Shown piece by piece: positions 5,823-6,435 of a stretch of 6,435 nt of DNA. The notes beneath the pieces are model-generated. The model made no database searches. It had not been told where the DNA came from and was given only the letters and a program-made list of their open reading frames with translations. Each line of letters starts with the position of its first letter. Positions within the stretch are counted from its first letter, which is position 1. The stretch covers positions 1 through 6,435 of the forward strand of contig JAESSL010000206.1 of assembly GCA_016764135.1 (NCBI GenBank), written 5' to 3'. The stretch comes from Alphaproteobacteria bacterium (GTDB lineage: Bacteria > Pseudomonadota > Alphaproteobacteria > UBA8366 > GCA-2717185). The position numbers and the translations under genes were made by a program.

Positions 5823-6435
5823 CTAGAAGCCCATACCGCCCATGCCACCCATACCGCCCATGTCGCCCATGCCGCCGCCGGGCATACCGCCCATGCCGCC
5901 GCCTGCGCCAGCAGGTTCCGGCTTGTCAGCGACCATAACTTCGGTCGTAACCAGCAGGCCTGCGATAGACGCAGCGTCCTGTAGCGCGGTGCGAACCACC
6001 TTCACCGGATCAATAATTCCAGCTTTGAACATATCGACGTATTCGTTGGTTTGTGCGTTGTAGCCGATTTTCTGGTCTTTGCTTTCCCGCAATTTACCGG
6101 CAACGACAGCGCCGTCGACGCCAGCATTTTCAGCAATCTGGCGAACCGGCGCCTCGAGGGCCCGGTGCACGATGGTGACGCCAACGCGTTGATCCGCGTT
6201 TTCCGGCTTCAACTTCTCCAGAACCTTACTCGCGTAGAGCAATGCACAACCGCCGCCAATGACAACGCCTTCCTGGACTGCGGCGCGCGTGGAATGCATA
6301 GCGTCCTCAACCCGGTCTTTGCGTTCCTTGACTTCGACTTCAGTCGCCCCGCCGACGCGGATCACGGCAACGCCGCCGGACAATTTGGCCAGACGTTCCT
6401 GCAATTTTTCCTTGTCGTATTCAGACGTCGTGCCT
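5823..6435 (-). CDS. groL: Chaperonin GroEL (Hsp60), C-terminal part; 5' end beyond the right edge
   Basis: The frame stays open to the right edge and ends at TAG (5823-5825), giving 203 codons, about the last third of a roughly 547-residue GroEL. GroEL forms the double-ring ATP-driven folding chamber with GroES. The visible part starts in the intermediate/apical return with T-T-S-E-Y-D-K-E-K-L-Q-E-R-L-A-K-L. It continues through G-G-V-A-V-I-R-V-G-G and the equatorial nucleotide-site segments, V-I-G-G-G-C-A-L-L and the D-P-x-K-V region, then T-T-E-V-M-V. It ends in a Gly-Gly-Met tail closed by Phe. All of these are standard for group I chaperonins. An apparent TTG start at 6404 is internal, since the conserved sequence continues upstream to the edge. 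Whether groES lies upstream cannot be seen. Confidence 0.98.
   Translation of the reverse strand, partial: GTTSEYDKEKLQERLAKLSGGVAVIRVGGATEVEVKERKDRVEDAMHSTRAAVQEGVVIGGGCALLYASKVLEKLKPENADQRVGVTIVHRALEAPVRQIAENAGVDGAVVAGKLRESKDQKIGYNAQTNEYVDMFKAGIIDPVKVVRTALQDAASIAGLLVTTEVMVADKPEPAGAGGGMGGMPGGGMGDMGGMGGMGGMGF
5829..5903 (-). repeat. Imperfect 9-base repeats coding the GroEL Gly-Gly-Met tail
   Basis: Seventy-five bases of degenerate units, written on the plus strand as variants of CCGCCCATG, encode a tail of GGM repeats with single Pro and Asp interruptions. This tail is the flexible C-terminus that projects into the GroEL cavity. The repeats are coding, not a separate element. Confidence 0.85.

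Noticed and set aside
5829..5903. Repetitive stretch resembling a minisatellite or short CRISPR-like array
   Set aside because: The units are in phase with the GroEL reading frame and encode the known Gly-Gly-Met tail; there are no spacers.

Overview
The window looks like ordinary chromosome from a moderate-GC alphaproteobacterium. The main pointers are the GroEL fragment with a Gly-Gly-Met tail ending in Phe, alphaproteobacterial-looking housekeeping genes (mazG, an inositol-monophosphatase family gene) and dense packing with short intergenic gaps. The lineage (perhaps Rhodospirillales-like) is an impression from protein style, not a computed placement. I see no mobile element, phage gene, CRISPR array, tRNA or rRNA.

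Layout. Bases 1-610 hold the 5' part of a minus-strand cupin-family gene that runs off the left edge. A 155-bp divergent spacer (611-765) separates it from a plus-strand run of four genes: an SDR oxidoreductase (766-1575), a DUF1330 protein (1630-1923), an uncharacterised glycosyltransferase-like protein that must use a non-ATG start (1927-3096), and mazG (3121-3927). Gaps within this run are 54, 3 and 24 bases, so it could be one transcript. A TATAAT hexamer before the DUF1330 gene could give a second start.

The right half is on the minus strand and is listed here in transcription order. groEL enters from the right edge (5823-6435, C-terminal third only) and ends at a strong intrinsic terminator (5754-5789). 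Next come an inositol-monophosphatase family gene (4897-5718) and a beta-hydroxyacid dehydrogenase gene (3968-4837), probably one transcript. That transcript meets mazG convergently. A second hairpin with a U-tract, overlapping the 3' end of mazG, looks like its terminator.

Functionally this is a mixture of chaperone, nucleotide-pool sanitation (MazG), phosphatase and redox enzymes rather than one recognisable pathway. The cupin/SDR pair shares a divergent control region and may belong to one small-molecule catabolic function. The least understood gene is the glycosyltransferase-like protein. I found nothing that convincingly amounts to a new defence or mobile system.
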